A stretch of 60,865 nt of DNA from Paracoccaceae bacterium (GTDB lineage Bacteria; Pseudomonadota; Alphaproteobacteria; Rhodobacterales; Rhodobacteraceae). This document shows, in pieces, positions 34,775-42,887 of the stretch. The notes under the pieces are model-generated. The model was not told the DNA's origin. It searched no databases and saw nothing but the letters and a program-made list of their open reading frames with translations. The stretch is from contig JAABTV010000014.1 of NCBI GenBank assembly GCA_011389685.1, forward strand, positions 1-60,865, in the 5' to 3' direction. A program made the position numbers and the translations under genes. The stretch's first letter is position 1. Every line of letters begins with the position of its first letter.

Positions 34775-35854
34775 TCATGCGAAACGGGCGGGCGAGAGCG
34801 CGGCGACGAGATCGGGGGCAAGCGCGGGCGCGCGCCCGAGCACGAGGTCGGCGACAAGCTGGCTCACCGCGGGGGCGGTCTGGAACCCGTAACCGCCCTG
34901 ACCGGCGGACCAGAAAAACGCCGGGTGCTCGGGCGACTGGCCCAGAACCATCCTGCGGTCGGGGGAAAATGTGCGCAGCCCGGCCCAGTTGGCGGTGACG
35001 CGGGTGACGGGTTCGCTCACCATTTCCTCGTAGCGTGCCAGCCCCTCGGCCAGCACCATGTCGTCGGCCCACGCGTCATGCGGCGTGCTGGGCTCCTCCT
35101 CGGAGGGCGAGACGATGAGCTGGCCCGCGTCCGGCTTGGCATACCAGCGCTCACCCGTGCCAAAGAACATCGGCCAGTTCGAGACATCATGCCCGCCGGG
35201 CGCGGGGATGCGCGCCATCGAGCGCCGGCAGGGGGTGAAGCCGATGGGCGAGAGTCCGGCCATTTCGGCCACCGCACCGGCCCACGGCCCGGCGGCGTTG
35301 AGCAATAGGGGTGCCTCGTGGGTTGTGCCGCCTTCGGTGGTGACCTGCCAAACCTTGCCGTGGCGGTTGATGCCGACGACGCGCGATCTCAGGTGGATCG
35401 CGCCGCCATTGGTCTTGATCTCGCGGGCGCAGTCCTGGATCAGAAGGTTGGTGTCGATGTCATGCGCCCGATCGGCATGGGCGGCAAAGGCGACTGTCTC
35501 GGGGTTGACGATGGGCACCAGCGCGCGGGCCTCGTCAACGGTGATTTCGCTCAGGTCCATCACCGCGCAATCCTTCTCGAACGCTTCGCGCTCATCGGCG
35601 CGGGCAAGGAAGAGCACGCCGCGCGGACGGCAATAGCGCATGTCGCCGCCGATGTAGAAATCGGAGCTGGCGAGGCTGAGCTGCACCGTGCTGGGCGAGC
35701 CGTAATGCGGCTCGAAGAGCGCGGCCGAGCGACCCGAGGCGTGAAAGGCTAGCGCCTCTTCGGCCTCGATCACGGTGACGTTCATGTGCGGGGCAAGGCG
35801 GGCACCGGCGGAGAGGCCCGCGATGCCGCCGCCGATGATGATGATGTCGGTCAT
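34775..35854 (-). CDS. DAO-family FAD-dependent amino acid dehydrogenase/oxidase
   Basis: The 359-residue protein starts MTDIIIIGGGIAGLSAGARL, a Rossmann FAD loop at the very N-terminus, and contains HASGRSAALFEPHYG, LLLNAAGPWAGAVAEMAGL and the C-terminal GQGGYGFQTAPAVSQLVADL dinucleotide closure typical of DauA-like D-arginine dehydrogenases and glycine-oxidase relatives. It likely oxidises an amine or D-amino acid to the imino acid. The start overlaps the aldo/keto reductase stop by four bases (ATGA), so the two are translationally coupled. Confidence 0.85.
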   Translation of the reverse strand: MTDIIIIGGGIAGLSAGARLAPHMNVTVIEAEEALAFHASGRSAALFEPHYGSPSTVQLSLASSDFYIGGDMRYCRPRGVLFLARADEREAFEKDCAVMDLSEITVDEARALVPIVNPETVAFAAHADRAHDIDTNLLIQDCAREIKTNGGAIHLRSRVVGINRHGKVWQVTTEGGTTHEAPLLLNAAGPWAGAVAEMAGLSPIGFTPCRRSMARIPAPGGHDVSNWPMFFGTGERWYAKPDAGQLIVSPSEEEPSTPHDAWADDMVLAEGLARYEEMVSEPVTRVTANWAGLRTFSPDRRMVLGQSPEHPAFFWSAGQGGYGFQTAPAVSQLVADLVLGRAPALAPDLVAALSPARFA

Positions 35855-36795
35855 GTTTCCTCGATCCGGTCGGTTGCGGGGGGTGGCGCGGGCGCAAGCG
35901 CCGAAAGCCGGGCATAAAGCGCGTCATCCATCTCGAATGTGGTGGCGGCGAGCGAAGGGGCAAGCTGATCGGGCGAGCGGGCCGACAGGATCGGCATCGG
36001 CGCGGCCGGGTGGCGTGCGACCCATGCGGCGGCAAGCGTGGCGGGATGCGTGCCGATCTCCTCGGTAATCTCCTTGAGGCCGCGCGCGGCCACATGCATG
36101 AATTCGGGCGCGTAGCGCGCGGCATAGCGCCGGTCATCGGTCAGCCGCCCCTTGGCCGGTTTTTCGTCCGGGTCGGAATATTTCCCGGTCAGAAGCCCGC
36201 CGCCCAGCGGCGAATAGGGCGCGCAGGCGATGCCCTCGGCGGCGCACATCGGCAGGATCTCGACCTCGGCCTGCCGTTTGACAAGGTTGTACATCGGCTG
36301 CACGATATCGACCCGGTGTCCCATGCTTCGCAGGATCGAGTCGGCCTTCATGACCTGCCATGCGGCGAAATTCGACAGCCCGATATGGCGGATCTTCCCC
36401 TCGTCCCTGAGCCGCGCCAGCACATCGAGCTGATCCTCCAGTGGGGTGTCGCTGTCGTGGCGGTGCAGATAGAGGATATCGACCATCTCCATCCCGAGCC
36501 GGGCCAGCGACACCTCGAAATCGGCGCGTAGTTTCGCGGGCGGGGTGCCGTCAGCGTAACCCACCTTGGTCGCGATCACGAGGCCCGCGCGCAGCGGCTT
36601 GACAAGCGGAGCGAGGATCTTTTCGGAGTTGCCGTTGGTATAGATATGCGCGGTGTCGAAATGGTTGATCCCGGCGCCAAGTGCGGCGCGGAACATGGCG
36701 GCCGAGGCGCGCTCATCCGCCGCGCCGCCGAACTGCATCGTGCCGAAGGCAAAGCGGGAAATCGGGGTTCCATCGGGTGAGTTGAGCGTCGTCAT
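35851..36795 (-). CDS. Aldo/keto reductase
   Basis: This 314-residue NAD(P)H-dependent reductase has the TIM-barrel AKR pattern with the full catalytic tetrad: Asp and Tyr in HFDTAHIYTNG, Lys in IATKVGY, His in ILYLHRHD. Cofactor residues occur in PILSARSPDQL near the C-terminus. It reduces aldehydes or ketones; the substrate is unknown. It is the first gene of the minus-strand group with the DAO oxidoreductase directly behind it, which suggests action on linked carbonyl and amino compounds. Confidence 0.87.
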   Translation of the reverse strand: MTTLNSPDGTPISRFAFGTMQFGGAADERASAAMFRAALGAGINHFDTAHIYTNGNSEKILAPLVKPLRAGLVIATKVGYADGTPPAKLRADFEVSLARLGMEMVDILYLHRHDSDTPLEDQLDVLARLRDEGKIRHIGLSNFAAWQVMKADSILRSMGHRVDIVQPMYNLVKRQAEVEILPMCAAEGIACAPYSPLGGGLLTGKYSDPDEKPAKGRLTDDRRYAARYAPEFMHVAARGLKEITEEIGTHPATLAAAWVARHPAAPMPILSARSPDQLAPSLAATTFEMDDALYARLSALAPAPPPATDRIEET

Positions 36796-36866
36796 GGCCG
36801 CAATCTGCCACGAATGGCGGCGCTGAGAAAGGGGCCAAAGGGAAAGGCGCCAAAGGGAAAGGACCG

Positions 36867-37067
36867 GTATGGGCCTTCGAGACGGCGGTCCGCGAGATGG
36901 ACGAGATTCCGGAATGCCACCTGATCTGCGTCGTCCCGCGCTCGACCGAGGATTACGAGAATCTCCATCGCGACCGGCTGTCGGAAATTCCGTCCGTCAC
37001 GCAGATGAAGATGCTGCTCAGCCTGTCGACCGTGAAGGAGTTCCACGGGGTCTTTCTGGGAGAATGA
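36867..37067 (+). pseudogene. Remnant of an Lrp/AsnC-family regulator (C-terminal part)
   Basis: About 66 codons read VWAFETAVREMDEIPECHLI ... RSTEDYENLHRDRLSEIPSVTQM and end KEFHGVFLGE-TGA. This matches the RAM/AsnC effector domain of Lrp-like regulators. The DNA-binding N-terminus is absent, and the loop after ECHL lacks the usual G-D-x-D-Y-L-L stretch, pointing to an internal deletion of about ten codons. A short duplicated GCCAAAGGGAAAGG lies just ahead (about 36834-36862). It is too short for the standard gene set and has no start; probably the scar of an older deletion next to the aldo/keto reductase gene. Confidence 0.7.
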
Positions 37068-37071
37068 AGCA

Positions 37072-37107
37072 TTGCGCGAAGAACCTGCCTCACAGCTTTT
37101 CGCGCAA
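37072..37107. repeat. Palindromic repeat, copy A
   Basis: TTGCGCGAA and TTCGCGCAA (9-bp arms) enclose an 18-base loop (GAA-CCTGCCTCACAGCTT). The loop and arms closely match copy B at 60724-60766, with a paired C/G exchange in the arms. It sits directly after the Lrp remnant. Confidence 0.75.
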
Positions 37108-37295
37108 CCCGCGCTTCTCTGACAGGATGCCAGGGGTGGGATTCCCGGCAAACCGACCGGGCGAGCAGTAGAAAACGGCGCCGCTGCCCAGGAATTGAGC
37201 ATTTGCACAAGGTCAGGGCGGGCCGAAAGGTCTCGTCGGGGCCGAATATCAGTTTGAGAATAGACCTGCCGCCATAAACGGGGTCTATTCGAAGC
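37108..37295. promoter_or_regulatory. Upstream region of the ATP-grasp/Anbu operon
   Basis: About 190 non-coding bases between the repeat and the operon start, presumably holding the promoter. No clear -35/-10 pair or operator was recognised. Confidence 0.35.
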
Positions 37296-38720
37296 ATGAA
37301 CGACACAGTCTGTTTCGACGAAATGTGGGGCCGGGACGGGGCGTTGCGCGCGCCCTACGCGCGGTTTCAGTCCTGGTTCGATGGCGAAGACCCCAAAAGC
37401 CTGCGCGCCAAGCAACGCGAGGCCGAAGAGCTTTTCCGCCTCACCGGCATCACCTTCAACGTCTACGGCCGGGCCGAGGCCGAAGAACGCCTGATCCCCT
37501 TCGACATCATTCCCCGGATCATCTCGGGGCGCGAATGGCAGCGCCTGTCGCGCGGCATCGAGCAGCGGGTGCGCGCGATCAACGCCTTTCTGCACGACAT
37601 CTATCACCGGCAGGAGATCGTCCGCGCGGGGCGTATCCCGCAAGAGATGATCGCCCGCAACGACGCCTTCCTGCCCCACATGATCGGGGTCACGCCGCCC
37701 GGCGGCATCTATACCCATATCGTCGGCATCGACCTCGTGCGCACCAATGACGATGATTTCTTCGTGCTCGAAGACAATGCCCGCACCCCGTCGGGCGTGT
37801 CCTACATGCTGGAAAACCGCGAAACGATGCTCCAGATGTTTCCCGAACTGTTCAGCCGGAACCGGGTGCAGCCGGTGCAGAACTATCCGCGCATGCTGCG
37901 CCAGTCGCTCTGCGCCTGCGCGCCCGCCGGGGCGGGGGATAGGCCCTGCGTGGCGGTGCTGACGCCGGGGATCTACAATTCCGCCTATTTCGAACATGCC
38001 TTTCTGGCCGACCAGATGGGGGTGGACCTGGTCGAGGGCCATGACCTGCGCGTGGTGGACGGGCGCGTGGCGATGCGCACCACGCGCGGCTACAAACCCA
38101 TCGACGTGCTCTATCGCCGGGTCGATGACGATTTTCTCGATGCGCTGAATTTCAACCCGGACTCGGCGCTTGGGGTGGCGGGCATCATGGATGTCTATCG
38201 CGCCGGCGGGATCACCATCGCCAATGCGCCCGGCACCGGCATCGCCGATGACAAGGCGATCTACAGCTACATGCCCGAGATCGTGGAATTCTACACCGGC
38301 GAACGCCCGATCCTGAAGAACGTGCCGACATGGCGGTGCAGCGAACCCGAGGCGCTGGCTCATGTGCTCGACCATCTCGACCAACTGGTGGTCAAGGAGG
38401 TGCACGGCTCGGGCGGCTACGGCATGCTGATCGGCCCCGCCGCGACCCGCAAGGATCTCGCCGCCTTCCGCCGAAAGCTCAAGGCCCGGCCCGGCCACTA
38501 CATCGCTCAGCCCACGCTCAGCCTGTCGACCGTGCCGATCTTCACCAACAAGGGGCTGGCCCCGCGCCATGTCGATCTGCGCCCCTTCGTTCTGGTCAGT
38601 CCCGAAGGCATCGACATCACCCCCGGCGGGCTGACCCGCGTGGCGCTCAAGAAGGGTTCGCTTGTCGTCAATTCGAGCCAGGGCGGAGGCACCAAGGACA
38701 CCTGGGTGCTGGAGGACTGA
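37296..38720 (+). CDS. Circularly permuted ATP-grasp family protein
   Basis: The 474-residue protein belongs to the COG2308 circularly permuted ATP-grasp group. Marks include ERLIPFDIIPRIISGREWQRL near the start, AINAFLHDIYHRQEI, FVLEDNARTPSGVSYMLENR, the RRVDDDFLD block, the LVVKEVHGSGGYGMLIGP nucleotide loop and VDLRPFVLVSPEGI. ATP-grasp enzymes couple ATP to formation of amide or peptide bonds through an acyl phosphate. It starts the run ATP-grasp, alpha-E, transglutaminase, Anbu, whose genes abut each other (one base to the next gene). Published genome analyses predict a peptide-synthesis or tagging role for this set; the product is unknown. Confidence 0.88.
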   Translation: MNDTVCFDEMWGRDGALRAPYARFQSWFDGEDPKSLRAKQREAEELFRLTGITFNVYGRAEAEERLIPFDIIPRIISGREWQRLSRGIEQRVRAINAFLHDIYHRQEIVRAGRIPQEMIARNDAFLPHMIGVTPPGGIYTHIVGIDLVRTNDDDFFVLEDNARTPSGVSYMLENRETMLQMFPELFSRNRVQPVQNYPRMLRQSLCACAPAGAGDRPCVAVLTPGIYNSAYFEHAFLADQMGVDLVEGHDLRVVDGRVAMRTTRGYKPIDVLYRRVDDDFLDALNFNPDSALGVAGIMDVYRAGGITIANAPGTGIADDKAIYSYMPEIVEFYTGERPILKNVPTWRCSEPEALAHVLDHLDQLVVKEVHGSGGYGMLIGPAATRKDLAAFRRKLKARPGHYIAQPTLSLSTVPIFTNKGLAPRHVDLRPFVLVSPEGIDITPGGLTRVALKKGSLVVNSSQGGGTKDTWVLED

Positions 38721-38721
38721 C

Positions 38722-39663
38722 ATGCTGGGCAAGACGGCGAACGGGCTGTTCTGGATGTATCGCTATCTCGAACGGGCCGAGAACATCTCGCGGCTGGTCG
38801 AAACCGGCCAGCGCTTCGCCCTGACCCGGCTCGGCAGCAGCGACGAGGAATGGGAATCGGTGCTGCAAACCGCCGGGGTGGTTTCGGGCTTCCACGACGC
38901 CCATGACGCCATGGCCAAGGACATGGCGATCGACTGGATGCTGCGCGCCGGGGAGAACCCGTCGTCGGTGCTCACCGCGATCAAGGCGGCGCGGCAGAAC
39001 GCCCGGCTGGTGCGCACCGCGCTCACCCACGATGTCTGGGAGGCGACCAACGCCACCTACATGAGTATCTGCGAGGCGCTGGCCCGCAAGGTCTCGGAAC
39101 GCGACCTGCCGCGCACGCTGCGCACGGTGCGCCAACAGACCGCGCTGGTGCGCGGGGCGACCCAGGGCACGATGCTGCGCAACGACATCTACGATTTCGC
39201 CCGCATCGGCACGTTTCTGGAACGCGCCGACAATACCGCCCGCATCCTCGATGTGAAATACTATGTCCTGCTGCCCTCGGTCATGGCGGTGGGCTCGTCC
39301 ATCGACAACGTGCAATGGGAGACGATCCTGCGCTCGGTCTCGGCCCGGGGCGGGTTCCGCATGGAATACGGCGACAGCATCGACCCGCGCGACATCGCGC
39401 AATTCCTGATCCTCGACCGGCGGATGCCGCGCAGCCTTGCCTTCTGCGTGCGCAAGCTGCGCGAGAACCTGGGCTATCTGGTCGCGCATTACGGCTCCCG
39501 CCCGCAATCCTGGGCGCTGGCCGATCACATCGAACGCGGCTACCTGTCCTTCGACATCGACGCGGTGTTCGATTACGGGCTGCACGAATACATCCAGAAG
39601 GTGCTCTCGCTTCTGTCTGAGCTGGGCGCGCAGATCGAAATCGACTACCGGTTCTATGAGTAG
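38722..39663 (+). CDS. Alpha-E domain protein
   Basis: The 313-residue, almost all-helical protein starts MLGKTANGLFWMYRYLERAENISRLV, the signature of the alpha-E (COG2307) family, and continues with FLERADNTARILDVKYYVLLP. It has no known catalytic motif and is found next to, or fused with, circularly permuted ATP-grasp proteins, where it may form a complex or supply an amino substrate. It starts one base after the ATP-grasp stop. The 3' end overlaps a possible ATG of the next gene. Confidence 0.87.
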   Translation: MLGKTANGLFWMYRYLERAENISRLVETGQRFALTRLGSSDEEWESVLQTAGVVSGFHDAHDAMAKDMAIDWMLRAGENPSSVLTAIKAARQNARLVRTALTHDVWEATNATYMSICEALARKVSERDLPRTLRTVRQQTALVRGATQGTMLRNDIYDFARIGTFLERADNTARILDVKYYVLLPSVMAVGSSIDNVQWETILRSVSARGGFRMEYGDSIDPRDIAQFLILDRRMPRSLAFCVRKLRENLGYLVAHYGSRPQSWALADHIERGYLSFDIDAVFDYGLHEYIQKVLSLLSELGAQIEIDYRFYE

Positions 39664-39667
39664 GGTC

Positions 39668-40477
39668 ATGAGTCAACCAATGCGCCTCTTCATCCGCCAT
39701 ATCACCCGCTATACCTTTGACAGCCCCGCCAGCTACGGGCTGCAACAGTTGCGCAAGACGCCGAAATCGACCCGTCACCAAAAGGTTCTGCATTGGCGCA
39801 CGGATGTGCAGGGCGGGCGGAAAGAGGTGGGGTTCGAGGATCATCACAACAACACCGTCGAGCTGATCAGCTTCGAGCGCGAGGCCGGGAATGTCGTCAT
39901 CGTCAGCGAGGGCGAGGTCGAGATCGGTGACAATCACGGCATCCTCGGCCGCCATATCGGCCCCGCGCCGCTGTGGCTCTATCTGCGCCCGACCGACCGC
40001 ACCCGGGCCGGGCCGGGTTGTCGCGGGCTCATCCGCGAGGTTACGGGCGAGACCGAGCTTGACCGGCTGCACGCGCTGCGGGAGGTGATCGCCGGGGCCA
40101 TCACCTTCGAGGTCGGCGCGTCCCTATCGGACTGGAACGCCGAGGACGCGGTGGCCGCCGGGCGCGGTGTCTGTCAGGACCACACCCATGTCTTTCTCGC
40201 CTGCGCGCGCGAGATGGGGTTCCCGGCGCGCTATGTCTCGGGCTACCTGATGCTCGATGACCGGGTCGAACAGGACGCCGCCCATGCCTGGGCCGAGGCC
40301 CATGTCGACGGGCTCGGCTGGGTGGGGTTCGACGTCTCGAACGGCATTTCGCCCGACATGCGTTATGTGCGGGTCGCGACGGGGCTGGACTACGGCGAGG
40401 CCGCTCCTGTAACTGGTCTCACGATCGGTGGCGGCGGTGAACGCCTTTCGGTGCAGATCGAGGTCGCACAACAATAG
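39668..40477 (+). CDS. Transglutaminase-like cysteine peptidase family protein
   Basis: The ~269-residue protein has an N-terminal beta domain found in bacterial transglutaminase-like proteins (FIRHITRYTFDSPASYGLQQL), then a transglutaminase core with catalytic Cys in GRGVCQDHTHVFLACAREMGF, His in DAAHAWAEAHVD and Asp in GWVGFDVSNG. It could cut or form amide bonds. Three in-frame ATGs (39656, 39668, 39680) are possible; the middle one is used here, the first overlaps the alpha-E stop. It lies between alpha-E and Anbu in the same operon and may process the ATP-grasp product. Confidence 0.87.
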   Translation: MSQPMRLFIRHITRYTFDSPASYGLQQLRKTPKSTRHQKVLHWRTDVQGGRKEVGFEDHHNNTVELISFEREAGNVVIVSEGEVEIGDNHGILGRHIGPAPLWLYLRPTDRTRAGPGCRGLIREVTGETELDRLHALREVIAGAITFEVGASLSDWNAEDAVAAGRGVCQDHTHVFLACAREMGFPARYVSGYLMLDDRVEQDAAHAWAEAHVDGLGWVGFDVSNGISPDMRYVRVATGLDYGEAAPVTGLTIGGGGERLSVQIEVAQQ

Positions 40478-40492
40478 GGGCAGGGCGGGGGC

Positions 40493-41224
40493 ATGACCTA
40501 CTGCGTGGGATTGATGCTTGAGCGCGGGCTGGTCTTCATGTCCGACACGCGCACCAATGCGGGCGTGGACAACATCTCGACCTTTCGCAAGATGCATTGC
40601 TGGGAGGTGCCGGGCGACCGGGTGGTGGTGCTGATGTCGGCGGGCAACCTCGCCACCACGCAGGCCGTGGTCTCGATCCTCGACGAGCGCACCAAGGCCG
40701 CCGAAGAACGCGACCCCTCACTGCTCGCGCAGCCCTCGATGTTCCAGGCCGCAAGCCTCGTGGCCGACGTGCTGCGCGAGGTGATCGAGCGTCACGCCGA
40801 TGCCGGTCAGCGCGCCGATGCCGCCTTCAACGCCACGCTCATCCTTGGTGGGCAGATCGCGGGCGGCCCGCCGCGCATGTTCCTGATCTATCCCGAAGGC
40901 AATTTCATCGAGGCCGGCGACGACACGCCGTTCTTCCAGATCGGCGAGACGAAATACGGCCGCCCCATCCTCGTGCGCGCCTATGACACCGGGCTGACCT
41001 TCGAGGCGGCGGTCAAGCTGTTGCTGGTCAGCTTCGATTCGACGGTCAAGGCCAACCTCTCGGTGGCCGCGCCCTTCGACCTCCAGATCGTCGAGACCGA
41101 CGCGCTGGCGCTCGGACGATCACGCCGTATCGCGGCGGACGATGCCTATTACACGGGAGTGTCGGAAAACTGGGGCAAGGCGCTCAAGAACGCGCTCGAT
41201 CTGCTGCCCGATTACGAATTCTGA
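40493..41224 (+). CDS. Anbu-type proteasome-related peptidase
   Basis: The 243-residue protein starts M-TYCVGLMLERGLVFMSDTR; removal of Met would expose Thr as the N-terminal nucleophile, as in proteasome beta subunits. The fold shows VVVLMSAGNLATTQAVV, FNATLILGGQI and FSTVKANLSV-like blocks of COG3484 (Anbu, the predicted ancestral beta subunit). Known Anbu proteins form large rings, but their natural substrate is not settled. It is the fourth gene of the ATP-grasp operon, 15 bases after the transglutaminase gene, which supports a joint peptide synthesis and hydrolysis pathway. Confidence 0.9.
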   Translation: MTYCVGLMLERGLVFMSDTRTNAGVDNISTFRKMHCWEVPGDRVVVLMSAGNLATTQAVVSILDERTKAAEERDPSLLAQPSMFQAASLVADVLREVIERHADAGQRADAAFNATLILGGQIAGGPPRMFLIYPEGNFIEAGDDTPFFQIGETKYGRPILVRAYDTGLTFEAAVKLLLVSFDSTVKANLSVAAPFDLQIVETDALALGRSRRIAADDAYYTGVSENWGKALKNALDLLPDYEF

Positions 41225-41339
41225 GCGGGCAGCGCGCAACAGGTGCCCCGCAATCGCCCTGCACCGGCTTGAACGCGCCCATCTGCGCGCGTAACAGGTC
41301 GGGGGCGGCGGGAACGGATGGCAACAAAAGCGGCGGTCG

Positions 41340-42047
41340 ATGCGGGAAGACGAGATTCTACAGGCGGTGGTCCCGTTCTACGCCGAGATCGAGCGGCTGG
41401 GCTATTCGGTCCGCGCCAGCACCGATTTCGACGAGATTCAACGCCTCGTGCTCCAGACAGGTCGCGCCAAACAGACCCCGATGATGTCGATCTCGCGCAA
41501 CGATTTCACCGCCGACCGCGCGTTCTGGCTGTTTCTCTACAAGGGCGACGAGGTGGTGGGCGGTGTCGCGGCGAAATACGACCGGCTGAGCGGCGAGAGT
41601 TTCACCTCCTACCTGCGCCGCACCTCGCGCGAACAATATGGCCGCGACAGCGACCCGATCGCCCACATCGCCCGCCCGGTCGAAGACCTCATCCAGGGCA
41701 ATATCGTCTATATCGGAGAGCTTGAATTTCGCAGCGATCACCGGGGACGCCTGAGCCTTCTGGAAACCTTCGCCAAGCTCATTCAGGGGCTGGTTGCCCT
41801 GAAATGGTCGGATTTCGACTGGATGTATGCCATCGTGCCCGAAGACCACCTGAAATTCGATCATGTCTACGGCTTCTTCGTGACCATACCCGATGCGATC
41901 ACCTGGAAGACGCCGCTGCCCGAAGGGCGGTTAAACTCGCATGCCATTCTCGCCGTGGAAGGCCGGCACATCGAACATCTGCTGGTCTCGGCCCTTGCCC
42001 GGTTCAAGCGCCGGCGTAATCGAGAAGGCTTGCAAAAACCAGGGTGA
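41340..42047 (+). CDS. Hypothetical protein, possible GNAT-like fold
   Basis: The 235-residue protein is soluble, with no signal or membrane part. The middle section (LFLYKGDEVVGGVAAKYDRL ... VYIGELEFRSDHRGRLSLLETF) has the order of a GNAT acyltransferase: a strand with a beta bulge, then an R-G-R-like pyrophosphate loop and helix. The usual Q/R-x-x-G-x-G/A motif is degenerate, so the call is tentative. It lies 115 bases after Anbu on the same strand and could belong to that system. The 3' end overlaps the convergent XRE regulator gene by 44 bases. Confidence 0.6.
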   Translation: MREDEILQAVVPFYAEIERLGYSVRASTDFDEIQRLVLQTGRAKQTPMMSISRNDFTADRAFWLFLYKGDEVVGGVAAKYDRLSGESFTSYLRRTSREQYGRDSDPIAHIARPVEDLIQGNIVYIGELEFRSDHRGRLSLLETFAKLIQGLVALKWSDFDWMYAIVPEDHLKFDHVYGFFVTIPDAITWKTPLPEGRLNSHAILAVEGRHIEHLLVSALARFKRRRNREGLQKPG

Positions 42048-42744
42048 GCTTTTCGCCGCTCCGGGTCTCGACCGGGGCCATGATCCGACGGTATGCGCCC
42101 TGCACGTTCTGACCGTTCACGTCGACGGAGATTTCGACATCCTCGACCGAATAACGCTGGGTCCGGCGCACATGCCAATGCGCGGCCAGCGAACTGTCGA
42201 TGACGTCATGGCTGAAGCCGCTCACGATCTGAAGATATTCCGAGGTATCTCCGATGTTGAAGAACCTCGCCGCAAGGCTGCGCTGCCCGACCCGGTGCGG
42301 CCGCATGATCCGGTCCTCGCGCGTGACCGGGTAGAACAGGTCCACCCGTTCGCGCAAGGCGTCGAAATCTTCCAGCCGACCGTCGTTGCGATGCAGCCAG
42401 TTGAGAACATCGTCGACCCTGATGTCGCCGCCCATGTGCAGCATCTCGTCCTGAACGTCGCGCAGCGCCTGGGAATAGGCCGCCGCCGCGCGCCGGTGCA
42501 GCGCGGCGCTGGGCGCAGGCGCGATCAGCCCGATTTCGGCCCGGTTCGAACGGAACGCCTCGAGCGAAACACCGGCGGCATGGCACAGCCGTTCGATGGT
42601 GGAAAAGGGAATCTCGCGGCCATTGGTGATTTGCGAATGCAGGGTCGAGTATTTCAGCCCCGCCGCCGCGCAGGCCGGTTTGAGCCCGCCAAAATGACGT
42701 TTGCAGAACTCCGCGGTGCGTTGGCCAAGGTCTTTCATGGTCAT
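42004..42744 (-). CDS. XRE-type helix-turn-helix regulator with PAS-like C-terminus
   Basis: The 246-residue protein starts MTMKDLGQRTAEFCKRHFGG. Residues ~15-65 form a lambda-repressor-like HTH (LKPACAAAGLKYSTLHSQIT ... LCHAAGVSLEAF). The C-terminal ~140 residues (DLFYPVTREDRIMRPHRV ... RRIMAPVETRSGEKLTLVFASLL) have a mixed alpha/beta pattern like PAS-type sensor domains. An upstream in-frame ATG at 42759 is also possible. A TTGACA hexamer about 20 bases upstream of that second start may be its -35. It is convergent with the GNAT-like gene and divergent from the enoyl-CoA hydratase gene, either of which it may control. Confidence 0.7.
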   Translation of the reverse strand: MTMKDLGQRTAEFCKRHFGGLKPACAAAGLKYSTLHSQITNGREIPFSTIERLCHAAGVSLEAFRSNRAEIGLIAPAPSAALHRRAAAAYSQALRDVQDEMLHMGGDIRVDDVLNWLHRNDGRLEDFDALRERVDLFYPVTREDRIMRPHRVGQRSLAARFFNIGDTSEYLQIVSGFSHDVIDSSLAAHWHVRRTQRYSVEDVEISVDVNGQNVQGAYRRIMAPVETRSGEKLTLVFASLLDYAGA

Positions 42745-42887
42745 ATTGGATGTTCTCATACATGGATTTGTCAATCCCCGATTGTGGATTTCGGTAAATG
42801 CAAGCCACCGGATCAAGGACCTCGCGTCAGGGCTTGCCACGCCTGCGGGGCGGTGCTCTGCTTGTCCTGAAAGAGGGAGGACATGCC

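Noticed and set aside
37015..38535. GCTCAGCCTGTCGACCGTG occurs in both the Lrp remnant and the ATP-grasp gene
   Set aside because: Flanking bases do not match and both encode a common LSLSTV-type codon string; probably coincidence.
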